Origin: WRAV01 sp050950205
GTDB lineage: Bacteria; Bacillota; Clostridia; Oscillospirales; Ruminococcaceae
Reading direction: 5' to 3'
Length of the DNA stretch: 26,017 nucleotides
Assembly (NCBI GenBank): GCA_050950205.1
Contig: JBMNHF010000008.1
Coordinates: forward strand, 1-26,017
A program made the position numbers and the translations under genes. The notes beneath the pieces are model-generated. The model was not told where the DNA came from. It did not search any database and saw only the letters and a list, made by a program, of their open reading frames with translations. The number at the start of each line of letters is the position of its first letter. Within the stretch, counting starts at the first letter, position 1. This document shows positions 14,830 to 23,250 of the stretch, piece after piece.

Positions 14830-17800
14830 ATGGCGGAAAAACCCCGTCTGAAGGAGACAGACGAAATATTTAGCAGCATTGGCAGAGGAGCGACCAAAAC
14901 GCCGCCCCTGCCGGTGACTTCTCAGGCTCCGCCTAAGGCCTCTGCCCGCGCGCAGGAGCAGGAGCAGGAGCCTGGCGGTTCCCTGATCGAAAGTCTGTTG
15001 CAAGATTCCGACCAACAGCCTGCTCCCCGGCAAAATAGGCGGCCTTCGGGCAGTTCCAAACGCACCCGCCGGCAGAAGCAGGAGGAACAGGACAAAGACC
15101 CCAGTCCTTTGGATTTTAATAAATACAAGCTTCCGTCCAAAGGGGAACGGAAGAGCTCGGATCCCTTGAGTGAGACAGCGCCTGAAAAGGCCGTGGTGCC
15201 AACTACGGAGCAGCTCATTTCTGCTCTGCCCAAAATACGCCGAATCACTCCGCCCAGCTCTGAAAAGAAAGAGGAAGGGGAGCCCCTTTCTTTTTCCGTT
15301 GCAAACACTCCTCCACCTCCTGCGCCGCAACCGCAGGTGCAGCCCTTTATCTTCCCCGATTTGGAGCAGGAGACGGTGTCCAATGCTCCCCCTTCCCTTG
15401 GGCCAATCCCTTCCGACACCTCCTCCGCGATCCAGGCCGATTTGCCCAAGGCTACACCCCCTGCACAACAAAAAAACGCCGAAGAGAAGCAGTCCCCAAA
15501 AGACTTGCCAAAACCCGATGATCTCTTCCGGCAGTTGTCCAACCGGTTTGATGAAGCTTTTAGTCAGGCTTTTGAACGCAAAGGAAAGGATTTGCCCAAG
15601 CAGCCTTCCCAAAAGGGCGTTCAGAATACTGGGCAAGAAAAGCCCATGGGCGAAAAAAGACTGCCTCCCCCTCTGGAAGAAGATTTGCATGCCCAGCGGG
15701 AAACCGATAGCTTTTTGCAGGAGTTTCGCACCCAGGTACAGGAAGAAGAAGAGGTGCGAACCGAGCTGTTTAAAGATACCTTGGCGGAAAAATTTGAGCG
15801 GGAGCGGGAGCGCTACCTCAAGGAGTTGGGGATTAGCCCTCCGGCCGACCAGCAGGAGCCAGCGCCGGGGTTCCAGCCCCCCGCTGTCAGAAAGCTGGAT
15901 CTGCAGATCGATCCCCAGATGCATATGCAGCCGGGCAAGAGTCCAAAGCCATCCAGAGCAGGGTCTGTCGGGGAACCGGTAACCTATTCTCCCACAGGAA
16001 CCCTTCGCCCACTCGGCCGCCAGTCGGAGGAGGAGATGTTCCCTCCGCCGCCGGCTCAGTCCCCTGCTCCTCAAACTTCCTCCGAAAGACGCTCCACCGA
16101 AGAGCTTCTGCTGGAGCTGGGGCGCAAAAGGCAAACGTCTGGCCGTCCTTCCCCCCGCCCCGTGGAAGCGGAAGTCCCCAAAGGGCAGAGCCATCCCATG
16201 GCAGCGGCCATTCCTTCCCGGCAGGAGGACAAGCCAAAGAAAAACAGCAACCCCAAGATCATCGCCTTATCCGTGGTGGTGGCCATGGCTCTGCTGCTGG
16301 TCTTTCTGGTCCCCTTTGCCCTCAACCGACTGTTGGCGGTGGCCCAGCCGGATGAGTCCTCTTCCGCCTTTGTACCCAATGAGGGCGGCAGAGATCTGCT
16401 TATTTACGAAAATCGCAGTCCGGCCCAGCAGGAACAATGGGATAACCTTATCATTAAAAAGTCGAATGTGAAAGTGCAAAATTTTGCGGTGCGGGATAAT
16501 CTTTTGATTCAAAATATTGAATCGGAGGGAACCGTTCACCTGGAGGATATCTCCGTTGGCGGAGAGCTGCGCCTGGGCGTTGGCAGCGTGGACCGGCTGG
16601 TACTGCGCAATGTCTCAGCCAACCGGCTGGTCATCAACAACAGCCAAGCTGTCGTCAAGGTGGAGCTGGAAGGGCAAGGAACGATCGACACCATGGAAAT
16701 TCGCACCCCGGCTGTGCTGGATCGCACCCTTTCCCAAGGGGCAGACGGTACAAGGGTGCAGCAGGTGATTCTCCGCGCTGCCCCAGAGGTTGGAGTGCTG
16801 GATGTGACCTTGGGTGGGCTGGAAATCCGCAGCCTGTCCGCCCAGCTCGGCACCGTGCTCAAACTGGGCAAGGACACGGTGGTGGAGCAGTTGACCGGCG
16901 AGGGCACCCTGTCTCTCAGCGGGGAGGGCCAAGTGCTCAATATGGTGATCCAGCCGTCTGATTTGAGCGAATCATCGGTGCTCCATCTGGGAGCACGGGT
17001 GGGGTCCTTGCTGATCAAAGGCCAGTCTCAGATGACGGTGGATGCTCTTGTCAGCAGTCTGAACCTTTCGGAGGATACCACCCTGTCCGGTCAGGGCGAA
17101 ATCTCCTATATGATATTAAGTCCCCCGGTGAACTGGCATCGCCTTCAGCTCAAGGTGGATGGCGTCAATATCCACAATCTCATTGCCGATGCCGACTCCA
17201 CCCTTCAAGTTACCGGATCGGGTCGGGTGATGGAGCTTCGGGCCAATGCTTCGGTCTATGCGCTGGGCAACAAGGTCAATGTGCTCTATACCAACGCCGA
17301 CGGGGTGATTTATGAGGAGGAGCCGGACCGGCTGGTGACCACAGCGGGAATTCACCCGCCTGGCAGTGTGGCCGACCACCCCAATCTGGACTACTTTGCC
17401 ACCTCTTTGAGTGGGTCTCAAGAAGTGGATACTGCATTGGATGATGTTTCCACCGTCTGCGGACATTCCCGGGAAAGTGGAGGGTTCCTGAAAGGGGACG
17501 GCTCGGTGGACTCCCCCTACTTGGTGGAGACACCTGCGCAGCTGGCCCATCTCTCCAAGCATCTGGACTCCCACTTTTATCAGATAGGGGATATCGACAT
17601 CGCAGACGATCCCCGGTTTGTCTCGGGCTTTCCAGTCATTGGAGAGCAGGCTCCCTTTACCGGCAGCTACGACGGAGGCGGTTACGGCATTTATCATTTG
17701 CGCATCCAGTCTTCGGCGGAGCATGTGGGGCTCTTTGGCATCAATGAGGGAAGGCTGCAAAACATTTTCCTTCGCTCCGGCGAAGTTCGCTCCACCGCCA

Positions 17801-18336
17801 CCACCCGCAGCTATGTAGGGGGGATTGTGGGGCGGAACCGTCCCGGTGGCACCGTGGCTGCCTGCTCCAACGGAGCGCGGGTAACGGGGGGCGCCAACTC
17901 CTATCTGGGAGGAATTTGCGGCTACAACGAAGGGGCCAAAATCCGGGACTGCTACAACGCCGCCAAAATTCTTGGATCTCCTCTGGGAGGGGGCCTGGTG
18001 GGAGTCAACGGCAAGGATGCTTCCCTGGCCGGTAGCTACAATGTGGGTACCATCGAAGACGGAAGCGCCGTTGCAGGCCAGAATGTGGATGGGGGCATTA
18101 TCACCAACTGCTACTACCTTTCCGAGACTGCCGGTACCGGAATTGGCACCGGCACCGGCTCTGCGGTGGAGCGCAGCAGCGATGAGATGAGCTCCCATCA
18201 GATGGTGGCCGATCTGGATGCCGGAAGGGATACCAGCCCCTGGGAAAAAAGCAGCGGAACTTACACCTATCCCCTCCTGAAAGCTCCAGAACTCCCTGAA
18301 TTTTTGGAAGAAGGGGACCATCCCGCCACGCCCTAA
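14830..18336 (+). CDS. Large single-pass membrane protein: Pro-rich cytoplasmic half, beta-repeat and GLUG-repeat outer half
   Basis: A 1168-residue protein not recognised as a named gene. AGAGGAGG 6 bases upstream sets the start. Residues 1-475 are hydrophilic, rich in Pro, Gln, Glu and Lys, with a likely coiled coil at about 285-335 and no signal peptide. A single membrane helix follows at about 477-500 (IIALSVVVAMALLLVFLVPF), with Lys before it, so the N-terminal half should be cytoplasmic. Residues about 520-830 are short beta-strand repeats (GGELRLGVGSVDRLVLRNVS, then LVINNSQAVVKVELEGQG) suggesting a beta-helix. From about 890 there is GDGSVDSPYLVETPAQLAHL and GLUG-type repeats (GLFGINEGRLQNIFLRSGEV; YVGGIVGRNRPGG; GLVGVNG), known from surface adhesins and M26 proteases. 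No catalytic motif or sortase signal was seen. No convincing promoter of its own was found. Confidence 0.85.
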   Translation: MAEKPRLKETDEIFSSIGRGATKTPPLPVTSQAPPKASARAQEQEQEPGGSLIESLLQDSDQQPAPRQNRRPSGSSKRTRRQKQEEQDKDPSPLDFNKYKLPSKGERKSSDPLSETAPEKAVVPTTEQLISALPKIRRITPPSSEKKEEGEPLSFSVANTPPPPAPQPQVQPFIFPDLEQETVSNAPPSLGPIPSDTSSAIQADLPKATPPAQQKNAEEKQSPKDLPKPDDLFRQLSNRFDEAFSQAFERKGKDLPKQPSQKGVQNTGQEKPMGEKRLPPPLEEDLHAQRETDSFLQEFRTQVQEEEEVRTELFKDTLAEKFERERERYLKELGISPPADQQEPAPGFQPPAVRKLDLQIDPQMHMQPGKSPKPSRAGSVGEPVTYSPTGTLRPLGRQSEEEMFPPPPAQSPAPQTSSERRSTEELLLELGRKRQTSGRPSPRPVEAEVPKGQSHPMAAAIPSRQEDKPKKNSNPKIIALSVVVAMALLLVFLVPFALNRLLAVAQPDESSSAFVPNEGGRDLLIYENRSPAQQEQWDNLIIKKSNVKVQNFAVRDNLLIQNIESEGTVHLEDISVGGELRLGVGSVDRLVLRNVSANRLVINNSQAVVKVELEGQGTIDTMEIRTPAVLDRTLSQGADGTRVQQVILRAAPEVGVLDVTLGGLEIRSLSAQLGTVLKLGKDTVVEQLTGEGTLSLSGEGQVLNMVIQPSDLSESSVLHLGARVGSLLIKGQSQMTVDALVSSLNLSEDTTLSGQGEISYMILSPPVNWHRLQLKVDGVNIHNLIADADSTLQVTGSGRVMELRANASVYALGNKVNVLYTNADGVIYEEEPDRLVTTAGIHPPGSVADHPNLDYFATSLSGSQEVDTALDDVSTVCGHSRESGGFLKGDGSVDSPYLVETPAQLAHLSKHLDSHFYQIGDIDIADDPRFVSGFPVIGEQAPFTGSYDGGGYGIYHLRIQSSAEHVGLFGINEGRLQNIFLRSGEVRSTATTRSYVGGIVGRNRPGGTVAACSNGARVTGGANSYLGGICGYNEGAKIRDCYNAAKILGSPLGGGLVGVNGKDASLAGSYNVGTIEDGSAVAGQNVDGGIITNCYYLSETAGTGIGTGTGSAVERSSDEMSSHQMVADLDAGRDTSPWEKSSGTYTYPLLKAPELPEFLEEGDHPATP

Positions 18337-18368
18337 AGTATCTGTCCGTTTTTTTGATAGAATCCCAA

Positions 18369-18402
18369 AACGCCGGATCCCCTAAGATCCGGCGTTCTTT
18401 TT
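18369..18402 (+). terminator. Intrinsic terminator after the GLUG-repeat protein gene
   Basis: AACGCCGGATC (18369-18379) and GATCCGGCGTT (18386-18396) form a perfect 11-bp stem with a 6-base loop, followed by CTTTTT. It is a textbook rho-independent terminator. Confidence 0.93.
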
Positions 18403-18467
18403 ATAAAGGGGCAAAAAACTTGTAGCATATGGCGCTTCTATGCCCCTTAATGGGCGCTATTTTGCGC

Positions 18468-18496
18468 TTTTCAAGGCTTTTGTTTTATGTTAAAAT
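18468..18496 (+). promoter_or_regulatory. Promoter for the TPR protein gene
   Basis: TTTTCA (18468-18473), 17 bases, then TAAAAT (18491-18496) preceded by TG one base away, an extended -10. It lies 32 bases before the start codon in a locally A/T-rich patch and just after a terminator, so the gene has its own transcript. Confidence 0.65.
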
Positions 18497-18527
18497 AACA
18501 AAAAAGACACAGGGAGAGGGGCTGGCA

Positions 18528-21518
18528 ATGGCCAGAGAAAAAAAGTCCATCCTTCATGGGGACCGGGAGGAAATTGCCTATCTGCGGCAGAAAATTTCTT
18601 CCCTGAGTCTTCGCGGGCGGTACAAGGAGTGCTTTCGGCTGATTGAAAGCAAATTAAAGCTGCTTTACGCCAAGGAGCGCTGGCCCAAAACGCTGGTTTC
18701 CGTTTTGCGTACCCACCAGCGCTGCTTCCCTTCCATGAACATAGATACCCCTTACGAGGAATATCTTACAAAGCTTCTTCGTCAAAATAAAATTCCCGTC
18801 ATCTTTGTGGAGCTGATGCGAGGCGGGGGAAATCGGGTGAGCTGGGAGCCCAGCTTTTTTCAGGAAAAAGCTTTGGACTTACTGGTAGAAAAACAATATG
18901 ACGTCGCTTTGGATTACGCCGAGCTGTTTTTAAAAACCGATCCCGTCAATTCCAACGCTCATTTGGTTCAGGGTCTGATTTTACAGGAAACGGGAAAAAA
19001 ACGGGAAGCCGCTGCTTCCTATCAGCGGGCATTGGAGCTCAATCCAAGCAATTACCAAGCAACCCAAAAGCTGGCGGAGCTCTATCTGAGCACCGACCTA
19101 TCCAAGGCGCTGGAGTTTATCCATTCCGCCATGGAACAGTCCTCTCAGGATCCCCAGCTTTACATGGTCAAAGCCCGGGCGCTGGCAAAGCAGAAGGATT
19201 GGGACGGTGCGCTGGATGCTCTGGATCAGGCCAGCAGCCTGGATCCTCTCAATCCCGCCTATTTATATGAAAAAGGGGAAATTTATCGTCTCAGCGGCCG
19301 GAACCTTCCTGCCATCCGCCAATATGGCTTGGCGCTGGCTTTGGATGAAAACCATCTTCCTTCTCTTACTCAGCTGGCCTGGCTGACCGAAAAGGATGAC
19401 CCGCTACAGGCTCTGCGATACACCGCTGTGGTGGGGAACGCCTATCCGCAGGATAAGGAAATAGCGCTGCTGTGGGCCCGCCTTCTGGAGCGGACGGGGG
19501 AAACGCAAAAGGCCATTGCGCAATATGGCCGGGTATTGGAACTGGATGAGGACTGCCACCAAGCATGGGCGGCATGGGGAGAGCTGCATCTTTCCACAGC
19601 GCCTCAGCAAGCCTTGGATTATTTCCAAAAGGCTGCTCGGTTAAAGCCGGAGTCGGCCTCTTACCGGATGGGAATTGCCCGATGCCACCGGGAGTTGGGA
19701 GAAACCCAGGCTGCTCTCGCCGCTTATCAGCAGGCGGTGGTGCGGGATAAAAAGTGCCATCAGGCCCACGCGGCCATGGGGATTCTGCTGATGGAACAGG
19801 ATCACCATGCCGCCCTGCAGCATTTTAATCGGGCCATTGCCCTGGCCCCCCAGAACCCCAGCTATTATTACTGGAAGGGAAAGCTGCTGGAAAAGAGCTC
19901 CACCTCCAAACAGGATATTCTGACCTGCTATCATCAGGCCGTTCAATTGGATCCGGCAGATGTGGAGCTGCGGGTGGTGCTGGCTCGTCTGTTGGAGGAA
20001 ATGGGTCGCGAAGCCAGCGCGGTGGAGCACTACCGGGCTGCCGTCAACCTCCGTCCCGGCCGGGAAGAAGCTCACCGCGGGCTGGCCCGCCTGCTGGTGG
20101 ACAGCGACCCGGCTTCCGCACTGTATCATATCAACAAGGCGATTTCCCAAAACCCCAACCGGGCGGATCACTACTATCTCAAGTCCTGCATTTACATCAA
20201 TTTGGGCAAAGACCCTCAGGCAACTTCCCAGTTGCGGGTCAGTTTGGCAGGGGAGCAGGGTCACGACGATGCTCTTCAGGAGCTGGCCCAGCTTTTGGAC
20301 GGGGATACCCCCCGGGTTGCCATGATGTACATCAACCGGGCGCTGGAATTTGCACCCGACCGGCCGGCTTATCTCTGCCACCGGGCACTGCTGCTGGAAG
20401 AGCTGGGGGATAACAAAAATGCCTTGGCACAATACCGCGCGGCTTTGGAACTCGATCCCGGTTGCCCTCGCTGCCATTACGGCCTGGGACGCCTGCTGGG
20501 GGGCAAGAATGACAAAGATGCCTTGGAGCATCTGGAAAAGGCAGAGGCGCTGGACCCCGCCAACCCCCTGTACACCGCCGAAAAGGCCCGTTGCCTTGCC
20601 CGGGATCCCCTTCGCTACACGCAGGCGCTGGACTGCTTTGACGAGGCCATTGCCAAGGACAAAACCAGGTGGGAGATTTTGCTGGACAAGGCAAAGCTGT
20701 TGGACAGCCATGACGAAGCCCTGCCCGCCATCACCCATTACCGGCGGGTGCTGCTCCTTGCCCCCGACTGTTTGGAGGCCAACGCCCGTATGGGAGCATT
20801 GTTGGCCGATTACAACCCGAGAGCAGCCCTTTCGTACATCCAGCGGGCCATGGAGCTGGAGCCGGAGCATTCTGCCCATCGGCTGTGGCAAGGTTGCCTG
20901 TTCTATCTGCTGGGGGAGGACAAGAAAGGGGAGCATGCGGTACAGGAAGCGACCCGGATGGAAGGAGATACCGGAAGAATTTACCGGGAACTGGTTCGGA
21001 TTCTCTCGTATCGCCAGCCTCAAACCGCTTTGGAATATTGCGACAGGCTGATTGCATTGGAGCCGGAGCAGGTAGAGTATCTGCTGCTGCGGGGGTATAT
21101 TTTGCTGGCCATGAACCAACTGACCCAAGCGGCTGCCAGTTATCAAAGGGCGCTGGACGTGTCCCCTCACTGCCACGAGGCATTGGCGCGCATCGCCGAA
21201 ATTCTATACCTGGAACAGAACCCCCAAAGCCTTGATGCCATTGACAGGGCACTAAAGCTGGAAGAAAACAACCCGTCCTATCACTTTATCCGGGGGATGA
21301 TTTTAGAGGATTTATTGGAGGATGCTTCTCAAGCGGTCATCCATGTGGAGCGGGCGGTTGCGCTGGCTCCGGGCAATCTGGATTACCGGGAGCGACTGGT
21401 TGGGCTTTTGGGAAAAAACCGCTCCCACCTTGCCCGGTGGATGGAAAAGCGCAAGCTGGGTCGCCTGCGCCGAAGAATGAGCAAAATGGAGGAAGAAGCC
21501 AGACAGGAGCACCTCTAA
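18528..21518 (+). CDS. Giant tetratricopeptide (TPR) repeat protein
   Basis: A 996-residue protein, not recognised as a named gene. ATG 18528 is chosen since AGGGAGAGGG lies 7 bases upstream; an in-frame ATG at 18429 would precede the promoter. After a 110-residue N-terminal segment (ILHGDREEIAYLRQ, LRGRYKECFRLIESKLKLLY), nearly all of it is TPR (for example AAASYQRALELNPSNYQATQ; ALAQYRAALELDPGCPRCHY). The repeats alternate between two types, making about eleven supra-units of roughly 65 residues. The C-terminal 40 residues are basic and charged (MEKRKLGRLRRRMSKMEEEA). No signal peptide or membrane segment is visible, so it should be cytoplasmic. TPR solenoids are binding scaffolds; the partners are unknown. 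Confidence 0.88.
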   Translation: MAREKKSILHGDREEIAYLRQKISSLSLRGRYKECFRLIESKLKLLYAKERWPKTLVSVLRTHQRCFPSMNIDTPYEEYLTKLLRQNKIPVIFVELMRGGGNRVSWEPSFFQEKALDLLVEKQYDVALDYAELFLKTDPVNSNAHLVQGLILQETGKKREAAASYQRALELNPSNYQATQKLAELYLSTDLSKALEFIHSAMEQSSQDPQLYMVKARALAKQKDWDGALDALDQASSLDPLNPAYLYEKGEIYRLSGRNLPAIRQYGLALALDENHLPSLTQLAWLTEKDDPLQALRYTAVVGNAYPQDKEIALLWARLLERTGETQKAIAQYGRVLELDEDCHQAWAAWGELHLSTAPQQALDYFQKAARLKPESASYRMGIARCHRELGETQAALAAYQQAVVRDKKCHQAHAAMGILLMEQDHHAALQHFNRAIALAPQNPSYYYWKGKLLEKSSTSKQDILTCYHQAVQLDPADVELRVVLARLLEEMGREASAVEHYRAAVNLRPGREEAHRGLARLLVDSDPASALYHINKAISQNPNRADHYYLKSCIYINLGKDPQATSQLRVSLAGEQGHDDALQELAQLLDGDTPRVAMMYINRALEFAPDRPAYLCHRALLLEELGDNKNALAQYRAALELDPGCPRCHYGLGRLLGGKNDKDALEHLEKAEALDPANPLYTAEKARCLARDPLRYTQALDCFDEAIAKDKTRWEILLDKAKLLDSHDEALPAITHYRRVLLLAPDCLEANARMGALLADYNPRAALSYIQRAMELEPEHSAHRLWQGCLFYLLGEDKKGEHAVQEATRMEGDTGRIYRELVRILSYRQPQTALEYCDRLIALEPEQVEYLLLRGYILLAMNQLTQAAASYQRALDVSPHCHEALARIAEILYLEQNPQSLDAIDRALKLEENNPSYHFIRGMILEDLLEDASQAVIHVERAVALAPGNLDYRERLVGLLGKNRSHLARWMEKRKLGRLRRRMSKMEEEARQEHL

Positions 21519-21525
21519 CTTGGCA

Positions 21526-21554
21526 TTTACTTCCTGACCGGGGCGTGTTACAAT
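21526..21554 (+). promoter_or_regulatory. Promoter for lepB
   Basis: TTTACT (21526-21531), 17 bases, then TACAAT (21549-21554) preceded by TGT (extended -10). The predicted start near 21561 lies about 30 bases before the GTG start of lepB. Confidence 0.7.
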
Positions 21555-21591
21555 AGACAAGCATCGATCTTTTCAGGAAAAGAGGGATTAT

Positions 21592-22191
21592 GTGGACCAA
21601 TCGATGGAGCAGGAGCCTTTTCAGAGGCATGAACGGAAATCCCGCCCAAGCGCAAAAGAAAACATAATTTCCTGGGGCAAAACCCTGGGGACAGCCTTTG
21701 TATTGGCTCTTTTGATTAAAAATTTTCTGGTGGTCAATGCTGCCGTTCAGTCCGGCTCTATGGAGAGCACCATCATGACGGGGGACAGGGTCATCTGCAA
21801 CCGGCTGGCCTATCTCAACAGCGAGCCTCAGCGGTTTGATGTCATCGCCTTCGAGTACAACCAGCAGGGGCAGGATTTGGTGTATGTCAAGCGAGTCATC
21901 GGCCTGCCCGGCGAGACGGTGGAAGTGGTGGACGGAAAGGTCTACATCAACGGCAGCGAAACTCCGCTTCCTGATGATTTTGTGGACACCAGCATCAGCG
22001 GAGTTCCGGCAGGGGATTTTGGACCGGTTGTGGTGCCGGAAGGAGAGTATTTGGTTATGGGAGATAACCGCAATGCTTCCTACGATTCTCGGCGTTGGCC
22101 CTACCCCTTTGTACCCCAAAAGGATATTCTGGGCAAGGCACTGTTTATCTATTATCCTCGGCTTGCGGGGATTGCCGGACCGGCAGAATAA
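21592..22191 (+). CDS. lepB: Signal peptidase I
   Basis: Membrane-bound serine protease that removes signal peptides from exported proteins. The 199-residue product has an N-terminal cytoplasmic stretch, one membrane anchor (about 31-50, TLGTAFVLALLIKNFLVVNA) and the catalytic Ser56 in SGSMES with Lys100 in YVKRVIGLPGE. The later box GDNRNASYDSRRW is also present. This is the short Gram-positive form with one anchor. The GTG at 21592 follows AGAGGGAT; an ATG at 21604 is an alternative. It has its own promoter and ends at a shared terminator. Confidence 0.96.
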   Translation: MDQSMEQEPFQRHERKSRPSAKENIISWGKTLGTAFVLALLIKNFLVVNAAVQSGSMESTIMTGDRVICNRLAYLNSEPQRFDVIAFEYNQQGQDLVYVKRVIGLPGETVEVVDGKVYINGSETPLPDDFVDTSISGVPAGDFGPVVVPEGEYLVMGDNRNASYDSRRWPYPFVPQKDILGKALFIYYPRLAGIAGPAE

Positions 22192-22203
22192 GGACGAAAA
22201 GAA

Positions 22204-22234
22204 AAAGAGGACGGGCTTGTTCCCGTCCTCTTTT
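22204..22234. terminator. Bidirectional terminator between lepB and the acetyltransferase gene
   Basis: AAAGAGGACGGG (22204-22215) pairs with CCCGTCCTCTTT (22222-22233), with a 6-base loop. A runs on the left and TTTT on the right let it work for both convergent units. Confidence 0.92.
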
Positions 22235-22247
22235 GATAGATGCCGTT

Positions 22248-22772
22248 TTATTCGGGGATAATTAGTTGATACGCTTTGCGCTCTCCGTCTGGGATGGGAA
22301 GGGTAATCATTCCCCTCCAAGTAAAACCTGCGCCCAGAATCACCCGCTCCATAATCTGATTGCGGGGGTAGGTGTCCACACGGATATCCCGATAGCCCAT
22401 CCTTTGAGCCGTTGCAACGAGATGCTCCATCATCTGGCGGGCAAGGCCCTTGCCCCGCACCTTGGAGCTGATGGCCACCCGGTGAATGGAGAGATAGCGC
22501 GGGTGGGTGGAATCCCACTGGCCTTGGGTGATGGTGGAGTAGCTTTCATCTTCACCCTGCGTCAAAGCGCCGTAGCCGAAGATCTCCCCTTCCAGCAGGA
22601 AAACGTATCCTTCCTGCCGCAGGATATCCTGTTCAATCATCTCCCGATTGGGGCCATACCCGTTTTGCCACTGGGGAGAGCCCTGCTCTCGCAAGAACTC
22701 CTGTGCCTCCTGCAAGATGGGCAGAATACTGTCCAGATCACCCATTTGGGCTTTTCTCATCTCACAAGTCAT
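22248..22772 (-). CDS. GNAT family N-acetyltransferase
   Basis: A 174-residue acetyl-CoA-dependent acyltransferase of unknown substrate. It begins MRKAQMGDLDSILPIL after a few residues, and the acetyl-CoA loop is VAISSKVRGKGLARQMMEHL (R-G-K-G-L-A type). C-terminal DTYPRNQIMERVILGAGF is the usual GNAT ending. ATG 22772 is chosen as the first start after the lysC stop (7-base gap); ATG 22760 is also possible, and neither has a strong Shine-Dalgarno. It is the last gene of the hom-thrB-lysC unit. A role in amino-acid metabolism is suggested only by position. Confidence 0.85.
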   Translation of the reverse strand: MTCEMRKAQMGDLDSILPILQEAQEFLREQGSPQWQNGYGPNREMIEQDILRQEGYVFLLEGEIFGYGALTQGEDESYSTITQGQWDSTHPRYLSIHRVAISSKVRGKGLARQMMEHLVATAQRMGYRDIRVDTYPRNQIMERVILGAGFTWRGMITLPIPDGERKAYQLIIPE

Positions 22773-22779
22773 AGGCTTA

Positions 22780-23250
22780 CTACACTTCAAAGGCGTTGTG
22801 GATGGCGACAACTGCTTTTTCGCCCAGTTCCTTGTCGATCAAAACGGAAATCTTGATTTCCGAGGTGGAGATCATGTGGATGTTGATGTTGGCTTCGCCC
22901 AAAGCTTCGAACATGCGGGCTGCCACACCGGGGTTGGATTCCATGCCCGCCCCTACAATGGAGACTTTGGTGATGTTGTCGTCGGCAGCAATTTTGGTAA
23001 TGCCCAAAGAAGGAGCAATTTCCTCCAGAGCCTCCACGGCTTCGGCGCAATCCTTTTTGGCTACCGTAAAGGTGATGTCCTTGGTGTTTTCCCGCCCAAC
23101 ACTTTGCAGAATAATATCGACGTTGATGTTGTGGCTGGCCATCACCGAAAATACCTTGAACGCAATACCCGGTCGGTCGGGAAGGCCAACCAGGGAGATA
23201 CGGGCTACGTTGTCGTCCTTTGCTACGCCCTTAATCAGCATTTTTTCCAT
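22780..23250 (-). CDS. lysC: Aspartate kinase beta subunit from an internal in-frame start
   Basis: ATG at 23250 inside lysC begins MEKMLIKGVAKDDNVARISL and would give a 156-residue protein with both ACT domains. Bacillus subtilis aspartokinase II and the Corynebacterium enzyme are known to make alpha2-beta2 complexes from such overlapping starts. Here the internal Shine-Dalgarno is near-perfect. Expression of the subunit is inferred. Confidence 0.7.
   Translation of the reverse strand: MEKMLIKGVAKDDNVARISLVGLPDRPGIAFKVFSVMASHNINVDIILQSVGRENTKDITFTVAKKDCAEAVEALEEIAPSLGITKIAADDNITKVSIVGAGMESNPGVAARMFEALGEANINIHMISTSEIKISVLIDKELGEKAVVAIHNAFEV

Noticed and set aside
14803..16194. 463-residue open frame on the minus strand opposite the N-terminal half of the GLUG protein gene
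   Set aside because: It is antisense to a well-supported gene with its own Shine-Dalgarno; the product is a Leu/Arg/Gly-rich string without motifs, as expected from G+C-rich, Pro-rich coding DNA read backwards.
19641..21176. 511-residue minus-strand open frame opposite the TPR gene
   Set aside because: Its repeats simply mirror the TPR repeats on the plus strand, with no ribosome-binding site or known domain.
18900..21400. Repeated DNA that might be a repeat array or CRISPR
   Set aside because: Similarity is at protein level (TPR) with no exact DNA repeats or uniform spacers.
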